Below, piece by piece: positions 40,573 to 50,978 of a stretch of 64,000 bases of DNA. Position 1 is the stretch's first letter. Each line of letters starts with the position of its first letter. The notes under the pieces were generated by a model. It was given only the letters and a program-made list of their open reading frames with translations. It was not told where the DNA came from and did no database searches. The stretch comes from Tilletia caries (taxonomy: Eukaryota; Basidiomycota; Exobasidiomycetes; Tilletiales; Tilletiaceae): the NCBI GenBank assembly GCA_032718865.1, contig JALUTQ010000003.1:278001-342000 (forward strand). Direction: 5' to 3'. The position numbers were made by a program, and so were the translations under genes.

Positions 40573-42774
40573 TCAAGCCGTCACGGCGTACATCGCGTCC
40601 AACAGCCGCGCCTCCGCCTCCGCATCATCATCAATCCCATCATCCACCTCCATCTTGTCCCCTCCGCCCTGCTGCTCACCAACAAGAGCATCCAACTCCT
40701 CATCCCCAATCTCCCCCTCCACCTTCCCATCCTCTCCCAGCACAGACGTCTTCCCCCATTTCGGAACGGAAGGGACATAGTTCTCGCCCGGGTCCCTCTT
40801 CTCCCCTTCCTCCTTAACCTCCTGCTCCTCATCCACCTCCATCCCCTCCCTCGACAGCCCAAAGCTCCGCTCAAAGTACCGATTCGGATGACTAACACTC
40901 TCCCCCTTCCCATCCACACCCCCGCCCCTCTTCACCCCGACCTTCTTGTGGGTGAGCTCAAAGAGGCGCGTACAGCCGACGTGGTAGTGTCCTGCCTTGA
41001 CCGCGGTGAGGATCTCGGCTTGCTCCGAGGCCGGGATGTTGTACAGCGAGGACAGGCCGGCGGAGAGGTTTTGCGGGGAGAAGTGGCGGAAGGGACAGCC
41101 GTGGGAGTCTTGTGGGCCTGGTTGGTCCTGCGTCAGGATCCGGGCGCAGCTGTTGAAATCATGGCCAGAAGGGGCGGGGGGGGGACGGTTAGGAAACACG
41201 TAGAGACAGCATATCAGAAGGGGAACAAAGGACTCACCTCTTCGCAGGGTAGTTCATCCGTCGCCCCTCCAACCCATACCCGTGCCGAATATTATACTTA
41301 TGCTCCTTATTAAACTTATCATCCGTCATCCCAGCAAAACTCCTCCTCCAAAAAACCAACGCCTCCTCAATCGGCAACCCCATCTCCTTCAAGAAGAGAT
41401 TATACTGCAACCGGCCGAAATGCTTGAGATGCTTCTTCTCCGTGAGCGTCTCTTGCAGATGACGCATGCACATCGGCGCGTGTTGCCGCACGAGATTCTC
41501 GACCATCTCCGCTCGCAAAGCCTCACCCAACTCCGCCCCGATCCCACTCCCAGCCTGACCCTGATAATCCGAAGATATACCCGCCATGAACCCCATCGAA
41601 AGGTGCTCCAGCACGGGAACGAGGCGGTCATCCTCGTTCAGCCGGGGCAGTGCGCGCGCGGTCTGTTCGAGCGCGGCGAGCAGGTTGTTGTGGAACTCGG
41701 ACACGACTAGGGCTGATTGTTCGCGGGAGGGGACGTAGGCTTGGCCGTTGAGGAGGAGGACTTTGCGCTTTTCGACGAGGTCGAGGACTTTGGTCCAGTG
41801 GACCTGTTTTTCATAGGGAGAAGGGGGGAAGGGGGAAGTGAGTTGGCGTGTTGATGGAGTGCTCAAATGGAAGGATTGTGCTGGAGCTTACCTTGTAAAA
41901 ATGCTCGTCCTTGAAGTTTGTCGCGGCCCATGAGTTGACGGCTTTCAGCTGGGGCGCCAATCTTTGCTTTTCCTCGTCAGAGACCTAATAAAAGAGGGGG
42001 AAACGGAGGAAAGAAAAGAGGAAAGAGGACGAAGAGGGGAGGGTCTTCAGCAATCTTTCCGCCTCCTCATCGCCCAGTTTTCCCAAGCAACAAGGAAAAC
42101 AGTCGCGGGAGAAAACGAAGGTACGTACGTGCTCCCACTCGATGTTCAAACTAGCCACGAACTCCGCCCTCTCGATCGAATCATCCTCCTCCCACCTCAG
42201 CCTAAAAAGCATCGTCTCCGCCTTAGCGAACCTGCGCCTAAGCTCCTCGCTCCGACTGAAGGCGAGCCGGAGGACAAAGTGCGAGACGTGGTCGCGCTCG
42301 CGCTCGTGTTGGAGCGGTTTCTCTTTGGCTGTGTGGGCGTTGAGGGGGAGGTAGGTCCGGGATGTTGTTTTTACTAGATCCCGGGTTTCTTCGTAGGTCC
42401 GGTTTCGCGCTTGGGAGGACTCGATGTCGGCCAGTACTGCAGTGCGGTCCAATAGGGAAATTTCAGCCCCAAATTTCATTCCCGTCACACATGCGCGCGC
42501 AAGGTGGAAATGCTAACTCACCACGCAGTCTGTCGATGGCCCAGGTCTCGAACTGCCACAGGGTGATCTCCTGCGTCGGCGGCACGTTGTAGAACGACAG
42601 TCGGGTCGGGTATCGCTCGTTGCCCTTCCGGAGCGCGACACCTGGGCTCTTGCTGCCGCCGCCGCCGCCGGGTGTTGCGCGTGTGAAGAGGGAGTTGGGG
42701 CCGCCGGGCGTGGCGGGGCTGCCGGCGGTGGCGGCGCGCTCGGAGGTGATGGGTCTGTGGCCGGCGCGTTGCAT
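40573..42774 (-). CDS. PRI2: DNA primase large subunit
   Basis: 598 aa from five exons: 42774-42522, 42436-42129, 41984-41892, 41803-41238 and 41149-40573 (sum 1797 nt). Pri2 is the iron-sulfur subunit of DNA polymerase alpha-primase and helps start RNA primers at replication origins and on the lagging strand. Recognised blocks are RLSFYNVPPTQEITLWQFET, WAIDRLRVLADIESS, the helical domain with VHWTKVLDLVEKRKVLLLNG and PMCMRHLQETLTEKKHLKHF with GRLQYNLFLKEMGLPIEEAL and FWRRSF. The iron-sulfur domain has MCMRHL, RSCARI and HGCPFRHF cysteines; PMCMRHL, SCA, HGCPF and HVGCTRLFE supply four candidate ligands. The C-terminal tail is acidic. A perfect ACGCGT box lies 131 bp upstream of the ATG, matching cell-cycle MBF control of replication genes in yeasts. 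Confidence 0.95.
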
Positions 42775-43076
42775 GACTGTTGTCGTTGTGGATCTTAGTT
42801 GGTGGGTGGTGGGCGGGCTGCAGAGAGGGTAAAAAGTGGGTGTTGATCTCCGCCGCGCTTTCCTCTCCTTTGAGCGGGACGCGCTCGAGAAGACGCGCGA
42901 CGCGACGCGTTTGACATTTTTGGGTGATCATGGAATGTGGAACGATGATCATGCTCTCACACCTTCGAACACAGCGAACTATTATTAGTGCGAAGCACAG
43001 ACTGCACAACTCGACGCCGGCGAGGTTGAACTTGAGGTCGAGGTCGAGGTCGAGGTCAGCGTGTGTGAGCAGCAAG
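42775..43076. promoter_or_regulatory. Shared divergent promoter PRI2/CWC27
   Basis: 302 bp between start codons. It holds GACGCGACGCGTTTGAC at about 42901-42914, including a perfect MCB-type ACGCGT (42905-42910), and a GAGGTCGAGGTC-type repeat near 43033-43057. Confidence 0.6.
42905..42910. promoter_or_regulatory. MCB-type ACGCGT box upstream of PRI2
   Basis: ACGCGT palindrome. In ascomycete yeasts this is bound by MBF to drive G1/S genes, and PRI2 is a classic target type. Its use here is inferred. Confidence 0.5.
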
Positions 43077-45219
43077 ATGGCGAATATCTACGTGAAAGAG
43101 CCTCCGACAGCGGGGAAGGTGAGTCCCCATATCTGCCCCTCTCTGCGACCTAGTCATGGTCCAAGAGCTGAATTCCAATTGTAATGCCTGTAGATCCGCC
43201 TCGTCACGTCCAGCGGCGACATCGACATCGAGCTCTGGTCGAACGAGGCTCCCAAGGCATGCCGCAACATCATCGGCCTCGCGCTCGAAGGCTACTACGA
43301 CAACTGCGTCTTCCACCGCATCGTCAAGAACTTCATCATCCAAACCGGCGATCCCACGGGAACAGGCATGGGCGGGGAGAGCTTCTACGGCGAACCCTTC
43401 GCAGACGAGATCCACCAACGACTCCGCTTCACCCGCCGCGGTCTCGTCGCCTGCGCGAATTCCAACGAACCAGGCACGAACGAGTCCCAGTTCTTCATCA
43501 CACTCGACCAGACGCCCGAGCTCCAGAACAAACACACGATCTGGGGACGGATCGAGGGTCCGACGATTTATAACGTCCTCGCGCTTGCGGATGTGGAGAT
43601 GCGGCAGGACGAGCCTGATCGGCCGGTATATGCGCCCAAGTTGCTCACGGTTCAGGTGCTGGAGAATCCTTTTGACGATATCGTGCCGCGCATCACGCGC
43701 GAGGAGCGGAAGGAGCAGGATCGGGCTAAGAAGGAGGCTCTCCGCGCGAAGAGGGAAGGCAGAGCCGGACCAAAGACCAAGAAGTGAGTGATATGGAGTT
43801 TCCTATTCCCATTGAATATAGCTCGTACAGATCTAATCAGAACTGCAACCCATCCCTCTACAGAAATTCGACACTGCTTTCCTTTGGCGAAGCGGAAGAG
43901 GTCGAAGCGACCGCCCTGAGCAAGGGTGTTAGCAAGTCCAGCCACGACCTTCTCAACGACAAGCGTCTCAAGCGCGAGGCAGCCGTCGTCATACCCGCAT
44001 TCGACAACCCCGCACCAGCTTCCACCTCAAACAAAGCGAACCAACAACGCGCCGAGGAGAATGGAGACGAACCGAGCGCAAAGAAACGGAAGACGGAACC
44101 AGCGGCGGGGGAGACCAAAATGGAAAGCAGCGACCTCGCGTCCTTACGCGCCACACACGCGTCCAAATCCGCCAAATCCGGCCTCTCCTCCCAAATCTCC
44201 GAGCTCGAGTCCTCCCTGCGCGACATGAGCGGCGCCAAAGCCAAAGCGAAAGCAGCGGCCGAGGAGGAGGAGCGGAAGCGGAAGAAGGCGAACCGGGGGA
44301 GGGAGCTGCTCGAAGAGGCGCGGCGGGAGTACGTGCTGAAGGGAGGTGATGTCAAAGATGGGAAGGATGGACATGGACAGAAGAAGGGGAAGGCTAGGGA
44401 GGTATCGGGGGAAGATGCGACGTTGGCTGCTATGAAGCGGTTCCAGGCGGAGATTCGTTCCAAGGGGGCTGCTGCTGGCGATGGCGATGGCGGTAAGGAA
44501 GCTCAGCGGGATCCAATAGCGTCTGTGGAGGCTGTGGCGGAGGAAGTCTCGGTCTTGGATAGGGAATATGGTGCGAGCGATGATGACGATGATGATTGGC
44601 GGAATCACCGGTGAGTTTTTTTCCTCCTCCTCTCCCACGCAGGGTTCTATCATCGCTCTTGTCACCCCCTTCCCTTGCTGACTGCCCTTGTCCCCTCCCT
44701 TGACGGATACGATACATTCACCACTCCAGCCTCGATTCCCGCGGCAAGTCGATGTTTACCTCCAGCACCAAAGGAGCAGGCGGGGACAGACTGGACGACT
44801 ACGAAGTTCTCGATCCGCGTCAACCCTCGGCTGCCGCTGCTCGTCTTGGATTCGGACCGGCTGATAATGTGGCCAAAGCTAGGGAGGAGGAAAAGCTGCG
44901 GGTCGAAGGTCGGCGCGGGCGGGATTGGGTGGATGAGAGGGATTGGAAGGGATGGAGTGGTCGAGAGGAAAGAGGTGGTGGTGGTGGTGGTGGTAGTGGC
45001 GGAAGTAGGCCGTCTCGAGACGATGATCGACCTGGACACGGTCAAGGTCATGGTCAACGCGACGGTGGAGGAGGGCGAGGGAGGGGAAGGGGGAGTTGGG
45101 GCGAGCGTGGAGAGGCCGATAAGCGGCCGCCAAATCACAGCGGGGGGTGGGATGGCCGATCAGGGTCGAAAAGGGACGAGTTGGGCGACCGGTCGGGTGC
45201 GTCGCGGGATCGACGATGA
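43077..45219 (+). CDS. CWC27: Spliceosomal cyclophilin-type peptidyl-prolyl isomerase Cwc27
   Basis: 622 aa from four exons: 43077-43118, 43194-43783, 43864-44610 and 44730-45219 (sum 1869 nt). Cwc27 is a cyclophilin-fold protein of the activated spliceosome, where it pairs with Cwc22. The N-terminal 175 residues are the cyclophilin domain: IRLVTSSGDIDIELWSNEAP, FHRIVKNFIIQTGDPTGTG, GGESFYGEPFADE, ANSNEPGTNESQFFITLDQT and KHTIWGRIEGPTIYN. The catalytic arginine is present in FHRIV, and the active-site tryptophan of canonical cyclophilins corresponds to an E/H-type position, so catalysis may be weak. After it come FGEAEEVEA, a Lys/Glu coiled region (KAAAEEEERKRKKANRGREL), DDYEVLDPR and a Gly/Arg/Asp-rich C-terminus. 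It is longer than usual for Cwc27 (about 400-470 aa) owing to this RGG-like tail. It is divergent from PRI2. Confidence 0.93.
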
Positions 45220-45415
45220 GGGGAGGCGCAGCGAGATGACAGCTCTATTCATACATATCCAGAGTCGAGGGGCCCAGCAATCAGCTTGTCTTTCCAGTCT
45301 GAAATCTGTCACAAGTACACTCTTCCATATCTGCTTGGAAGCTCAGAATCTGTTCGCGGGAACATAGGCGTCAGGCAAGCGCTCCTGCTGTTCACAAGAG
45401 GCGATCCGTGCAAAT

Positions 45416-46960
45416 TTATGTCCTCCATCGAATTTCGAAACGACGGTACATGGTCTGAGTGCCATCCATCCTCCGTGCGCCCTGTGCGTGCGTTCCAAGC
45501 CGTAAGCGCGGTGGCCCGAAGTCGTCATAACCCTTCAGCTCCGCCTCGACCGCCATCAGCAACTTGACCTCGTCTTTCCCTTCCTCTTCCCGCTGCGGCC
45601 CGTCGGTACCTTGCGACGATTTGCTGCTCGGGAACGCATGGTATATGGCTGTCATCTCCGCGGCGTGCGTGGAGCGGAGGGGCGAGATCATGTGCATGAG
45701 GCCTCCTTCCTCCTCGCGAGTTGGGTGCTGAGAGTTGGTCGTGCTGGACGATGGTCTGCGCAGGTACTTTTCTGCGACTGCTCGGATCCAGGTCGGGTGG
45801 AGTGGGTCGTAGACGCAGTCTGCAGAGGGAAGGCTAGTGGTGTCAGCTTTGATAAAGATGGGAAACATAATGCTTGGGTGAGGGAACGTGACTGACCTGC
45901 AGCAATGAGGATGTCCACCGTTCCGTCCTCGAACGGAAGAGGCTCCAGCCAGGTTGGATCCATGCTGGACTCGGACTGGACAGGCAGCGTCTGGGCTTTG
46001 GAAGAGTATGTCGAGGATGTATGTTCGCCCGCCTGAGCATCATAAACAGCCTGCCAGTCCAACCGTCGTACCTGGGTCGAGCTGCCAGTCTCGATGCCGT
46101 TTAGAGCGACGTTGGACGTCAGATTGGCGAGCACGTTCGGATGGTGGTCCGTCAGAACGAGCTGGAGATCGATCTTGTCCTCTGCTTTGTTCATTTCGTT
46201 CGACGGTCGTTTTCGTCTGGCGAGAGCAAGTCCAAGACCGACCAGACCTGTTCCTGCCCCAATCTCGAGAATCCGAAGGGGGCGACCAGCCCTACAGGGA
46301 GAATCAAGGGACAAGGATTGCCTCGTGTCCGGGTCTTTGAGGAGATGTTGGAGAAGGAGCGGGGCGGCACCCCATGTTCGGCCTCCGAGCGCATCTTCGG
46401 TCAGGGTCGCTTCTTGGGAGCGGACCGAGAGGGTGCCGGAGGGAGTTGCGAAATTGTATCGTACTCGAGATGGACCGGACGCTACACATTAAGGCCATGG
46501 ATCCTGTCAGTGACAGGCGAACTTGATTGGGGACTTCTGGAGTGGACTCACCTGACTTCCCAGCGCAGACGGCGAGCAGTTCCGCAGCGCGAGACACAGC
46601 TTCTTCTCTCCGTTCTTCGACCTTTTGTTCGTCGCCGTCGCCGTCCTTGGCGAGCCAGTCCAAGTCGGAAGCAACGATGCCAGTCAACCAATTACGGACG
46701 ACACGCATCTCGAATTCTTCGCCGCTTCGATCATCTTCGTCTTCATCCGGATCCTGGAGGTTCCCGTCGAACAGAATCTCGCGTTCGTCGTCCTTGCCCT
46801 TTTCGCTCACTCCTAAGGCTCTTGCCGTGTTTTTAAGGGCAGCTTCGACTTTGCTGAGCGATGGAGTCCGCCGAACGGCGAGGTGTTGGAGGTCCCGGGA
46901 GGGCAGGAAATCCACAGCCTGTTCGCCCACCGCGTCCGACCCTTGGCCCTTCGCTGACAT
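45416..46960 (-). CDS. Protein-lysine methyltransferase, METTL21/EFM2-like
   Basis: 465 aa from three exons: 46960-46552, 46481-45897 and 45819-45416 (sum 1398 nt). It is a seven-beta-strand SAM-dependent methyltransferase of the PF10294 group, which modifies lysines on elongation factors and chaperones. Motif I is ILEIGAGTGLVGLGLAL. The next acidic loop is LVLTDHHPNVLANLTSNVAL. The family motif D-x-x-Y appears as DILIAADCVYDPLHP, rebuilt across intron 2. GRTWGAAPLLLQHLL precedes motif I, as in this family. The N-terminal extension (VVRNWLTGIVASDLDWLA) resembles Efm2, which methylates elongation factor 2. An EFM3/FAM86-type identity is also possible, so I give no symbol. An acidic stretch DPDEDEDDRSGEE lies near residue 75. 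It is divergent from the uridine phosphorylase gene, 259 bp away. Confidence 0.8.
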
Positions 46961-47219
46961 GTCTTTCAGCCAGGCCCAGTCCTTCTAGCGGACAACGACA
47001 ACGACCGTCATGGGAGTGATCCCGAGTCCACGTGGTGGTCATGCTCCCGCACAGACCCGCTTGCTCGAAGCTGAGCTCCTTGGGCCAGCATGGGATGTAG
47101 AACCATCGCTTCCCTGGAGCTGCATCCCTGCACGCTTTTCCCTCGCCCCCTTCCTTGCTTGCATCTCGAGCCGCCCCGCCCGGTCTGAAGTGTACATCTC
47201 GCAACTCCGTCTCCCCAAA
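46961..47219. promoter_or_regulatory. Shared divergent promoter, methyltransferase/uridine phosphorylase
   Basis: 259 bp with a CACGTG palindrome at 47029-47034. Confidence 0.5.
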
Positions 47220-48948
47220 ATGAAAGAAGTCCTGACCGACGCCAACTTTCCGGTACGTGTCTGGTTCCTTGGGCTGTGCCTCGATTGCTTCAACCTACTG
47301 ATAAGTGACTGTCTTGAATCTTGGACAGCGTGATGCGGAGGGGCATACCTATCACGTTGCGACCAAGCTCGGCCAGGTCGCCAACCGTATTGTGAGGCAA
47401 AGGGACCCCTGGGACCGAGTTTGTAGTGCTATAAATTGGGACGAGCTCATGATTATTTTCCTTGCTCTCCCAAACGTAGATCACAGTCGGAGATCATGGT
47501 GAGTGTTTCGCCGGAAGGAACGAGTTCTAGCTAGGGACTGACATGTTTTGTCCACGGGTTCCGCAGTCAGAGCCCGCCGCATCGCTGAGCTGTTCGACGG
47601 TGGCAAAGCCATCTTTGAGAAGAGCTCGCAGCGTCTCTTTGTAAGTCAACCACTTGCCTATATGAATTCCGTACATAGGCCCGGCTGGCTGATCATATTG
47701 GTTCTCCTACGCAGTTGACTTTGACCGGTACCTACAAGGGTACACCGATTACTGTTGTCGCTATCGGCATGGGCTTCAGCGTGAGTCGATCGGTGTTGAT
47801 GAGCTAAAGGCGACAGAGCTGGATGACCTGACTCCCCTTCGTTGGTATTCACGTTCAGGCGGTCGACTTCTTCCTTCGCGAATGCCGAGCCGTCGTCCAA
47901 GGCGAGATGATTGTAGTCAGGTGAGCGAGGGACGATCTTCACTTAAATTTCGACTATGACTGAGCGACTTAATACCACTTGCAGACTTGGATCAGTGAGC
48001 CCTTAGGAATGATGTGGCTAGACAGCTTGTCCTTCGCAGCAGGCCTGACTGTTACTTTTGCAGTGCGGATCTATTGACGAGAGCCTTCGGATCGGAACCG
48101 TTGTCGTGCCCTTCCAATCAGTAGGCGTGACCCGCAACTGGGACTACTTCAGCCCAGAGCTTTCAGGCAAGGAGCGTAGCGCTCTCGAGCCGTACCTCAT
48201 CACTCAGCCCGTGCGTGATCGACCTATGCCCCACAGGAGCTCAGAGGAGCCGCTTCACTGACAGATTTGTGCCTCTTTCCGCAGATCGCATGTGACAAAG
48301 AAGTGCATGATGCATTGCTCAAGTCACTCGAAGCATCTACTGTAGCTCCGGCCAGGTCCGACGTCTTTGGGGGCGAGAAAGCCAAGGCCGTTGGCAACAC
48401 CACCAATGCCAGTGCCGACAGGTCAGTACTGGCCGTCAAAACGTGACCCTTGCTTTACAGATCTTGCTCGGACTAATACTTTCATCGCGCTCTTCTTCTA
48501 GCTTTTACGCTGCCCAAGGTCGGAATGACCCAGCTTTCTCCGATGCCAACGATACCCTGATTGATGATCTCAAGAAGCGGCGCCCTGGCGTGGCTACGTT
48601 CGAGATGGAGACGTATGCGCTGAGCTCGCTGGCTGCGTGCGCCAATGCTGACGGATCAGGTCGGATCCGGACAGGCGCGGTGCAGATGATGTGAGTTGTG
48701 ACCCTACTCTTCTCTGGTACCAATGTCAACCGTCTATGCTGACGAGGATATGGCTGCTATCTGCAAATCTCTCCTCCCTTCTCAGCTTTGCCGACCGGAA
48801 CTCGTCAGGCGTCATCACACCGACCGAGGTCGAATTGTTGGAGCTTTGGGCGGGAAAGAGTGTATGCGATGCCCTTATCAGCCTGCCCATTCCTGAAGAG
48901 CTCACGCAGAAGGAGGGCGTGTGGAGCCAGGCATCGACGTCGAGCTAG
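47220..48948 (+). CDS. Uridine phosphorylase
   Basis: 320 aa from eleven exons: 47220-47252, 47329-47391, 47480-47498, 47567-47640, 47715-47780, 47859-47920, 47985-47994, 48064-48210, 48285-48421, 48502-48690 and 48786-48948 (sum 963 nt). It phosphorolyses uridine to uracil and ribose-1-phosphate in pyrimidine salvage. Motifs across many junctions confirm the model: [19 protein letters not shown] (phosphate site), [40 protein letters not shown], and [18 protein letters not shown] (ribose/uracil-binding FEMET). An acidic-serine insert lies around residues 200-225. Exon 3 is 19 nt and exon 7 only 10 nt; both are needed to keep frame and motif. A purine-nucleoside or AMP-type specificity is less likely because of FEMET. 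The gene is unusually intron-dense for its size compared with its neighbours. Confidence 0.92.
47985..47994 (+). other. 10-nt coding microexon of uridine phosphorylase
   Basis: ACTTGGATCA, bounded by GCAG and GTGAGC. It encodes the LGS of VVRLGSCGS. Without it, the conserved glycine loop and the frame are lost. Confidence 0.85.
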
Positions 48949-49226
48949 ACGTGGACGAGGACGCGGATTCAATTGGACTGATAAATATCCCCTTGCCATC
49001 GAGTGTCGTGTTTGTGTCACGTGATAGCGCGTCGTATTTTGCCGTACGAGAGAAATATTATTTTGAAATCTGTCGGTCACGTTTTTTGCAGTCGGTGGCC
49101 TTGCAAATTTTCGCATCGGACCTTCGCCCCCTTCTGCGGTGCGCTCGCTCGCCCTCACTCCGACGCTCACCACGATCGCCAGCCTCAGCCAAGAGAGGAA
49201 CAAGAACTTCGTCAACCTCCACCGCC
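48949..49226 (+). promoter_or_regulatory. RPS8 promoter and leader
   Basis: 278 bp with CACGTG at 49018-49023, inside GTCACGTGA, about 205 bp before the ATG. Confidence 0.55.
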
Positions 49227-50280
49227 ATGGGTATCAGCCGATCATCCAGACACAAGCGCACAGCCTCGGGTGCTCGCCAGGCCCACTACCGCAAGAAGAG
49301 AAAGTTCGAGCTCGGTCGCCAGGCCGCCAACACCCGTATCGGTGCCAAGCGCATTCACTCCGTCCGCGTCCGTGGTGGTAACGTCAAGCAGCGTGCCCTC
49401 CGTCTCGAGAGGTGAGTCTGACTTTCTTCACCAACAGCCTGCCTCGACGCCGCGGATGGACATGGGCTGCATGCGACGGACTTGGGCGCGGCGACGTCGG
49501 AGCGACACAGCAGTGGCATGTATGGACAGGGCTGCAGAGTGGGACCAAGATGAGCAACAGGCAGAAGGGAACGGGCAGCGATACATCAGCCGACTACAAG
49601 GTTGTCCCGCCACGATCGAAGGGTCCGCTCCCATCTGCGGTCTCGCTACCCGAAGCAGTCGCCGCCCTCCAGGGGTTGGTCGGAAGGGGAATCAGCGAAG
49701 CATTCAGGGAGGTTGCGATGGGAACAGGGGTCGACGAAGGGCTAAAGGCTGCAGAGGCTCATCATGATCCATCGCGTGAGATCAACTCGAGATTCGGGAA
49801 CTGACTCTTGGTTTCTACTTCCCCCAATCTTTGCACAGCGGTAACTTTGCATGGGGCTCTGAGCACATCACCGCCAAGACCCGTATCCTCGGTGTCGTCT
49901 TCAACGCTTCCAACAACGAGCTGGTCCGCACAAACACCCTCGTCAAGGGTGCCGTCATCCAGGTCGATGCCACCCCCTTCCGTCAGGCATACGAGAAGCA
50001 CTACGGTGTCCCCGTGACTATCAAGAAGCGCGCCGGTGCCCCCGCTGAGGTCGAGGAGGTCAAGAAGAGCAAGCACATTGCCGCTACCCTCGTTGGCCGT
50101 CAGAAGGACGCCAAGCTCGACCCCCTCGTTGAGCCCCAATTCGGCGCTGGTCGTTTGTACGCCGTCATCTCATCTCGTCCCGGTCAGAGCGGGCGGGCAG
50201 ATGGTTACATCCTGGAGGGCGCTGAGCTCGAGCACTACGTTCGCCGGCTCCGTACCAAGGGTTCCGCCAAGCACGGTTAA
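49227..50280 (+). CDS. RPS8: 40S ribosomal protein eS8
   Basis: 208 aa from two exons, 49227-49411 and 49839-50280 (sum 627 nt). It is a structural protein of the small ribosomal subunit. The N-terminus [20 protein letters not shown] is typical; further blocks are [79 protein letters not shown] and [20 protein letters not shown], ending [10 protein letters not shown]. The single intron is 427 nt, several times longer than other introns in the window, and falls between ALRLE-R/S and GNFAW. It starts with GGTGAG, so reading through meets a stop at once. An ORF within it is not supported as coding. Codon choice is strongly C-ending (GTC, CTC, GCC), fitting high expression. Confidence 0.97.
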
Positions 50281-50978
50281 GCGCATCGGCCCCAACCTTT
50301 CATCACTACGAGAGAGAAATCATTCTCCCTCTCGTATGTGTTTGGTGTACATTGTTGTCCTCTACATCCCATCATCGCCCACTCTTTCTTTCGGTCGACG
50401 GTCCCACTGCCATCGGCGTCCTGCCCACGCCCACAAGCCCCCCAAGCAAGTTCTCTCATCCATGGAAGCGGCCACCTTTGTGGCCCGTAGGAGCTCTGCC
50501 TCCCTCTTGCACCTTCTGCCCGACACTCGGGTCGGATATCCCCGTCGTAGCCTCACAGCATGCAATCAACTCTTCTCTTAGCATCGTTCTCCAACCATCC
50601 AGCCTGAGTCTACATTCTGCAAGCTTCCAGTCTGAGTCCGGGTCGTACAGCCTGCACTGAGTCAAGGTCATGAACCTCGATCCATTTTGTGTAAGTGCGG
50701 CGATAATGTGACAGACATAGGATTGCAACAGCGTCGACCTTCACATCTCCGGCCGCCAGCAACTTCGCTGCGTTGGAGACAACCCCATTTTCGACTCTCG
50801 TTCAATCAGCTCAGCTCAACTCATGGGACGATCAGGACGCTTGCTTGTTCTGCGGGAAAGGCGGCAGGGGTGGTGCTTCGCTGATGCGACGTAGCAAGGT
50901 CCTATCCCACCGTGTGTTTCGAATGTCAGCGGCAGTACTGACCGGGCAAGCATTCTTCGAGAGATGGACTCCTACGAC
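50281..50978. other. Convergent intergenic spacer
   Basis: 698 bp between RPS8 and the ZIP4-like gene. Short ORFs only; nothing recognised. Confidence 0.55.

Noticed and set aside
49412..49804. ORF within the RPS8 intron
   Set aside because: It begins at the splice donor and has no ATG near its start in good context, no motif, and no readthrough from exon 1 because a stop follows the donor at once.
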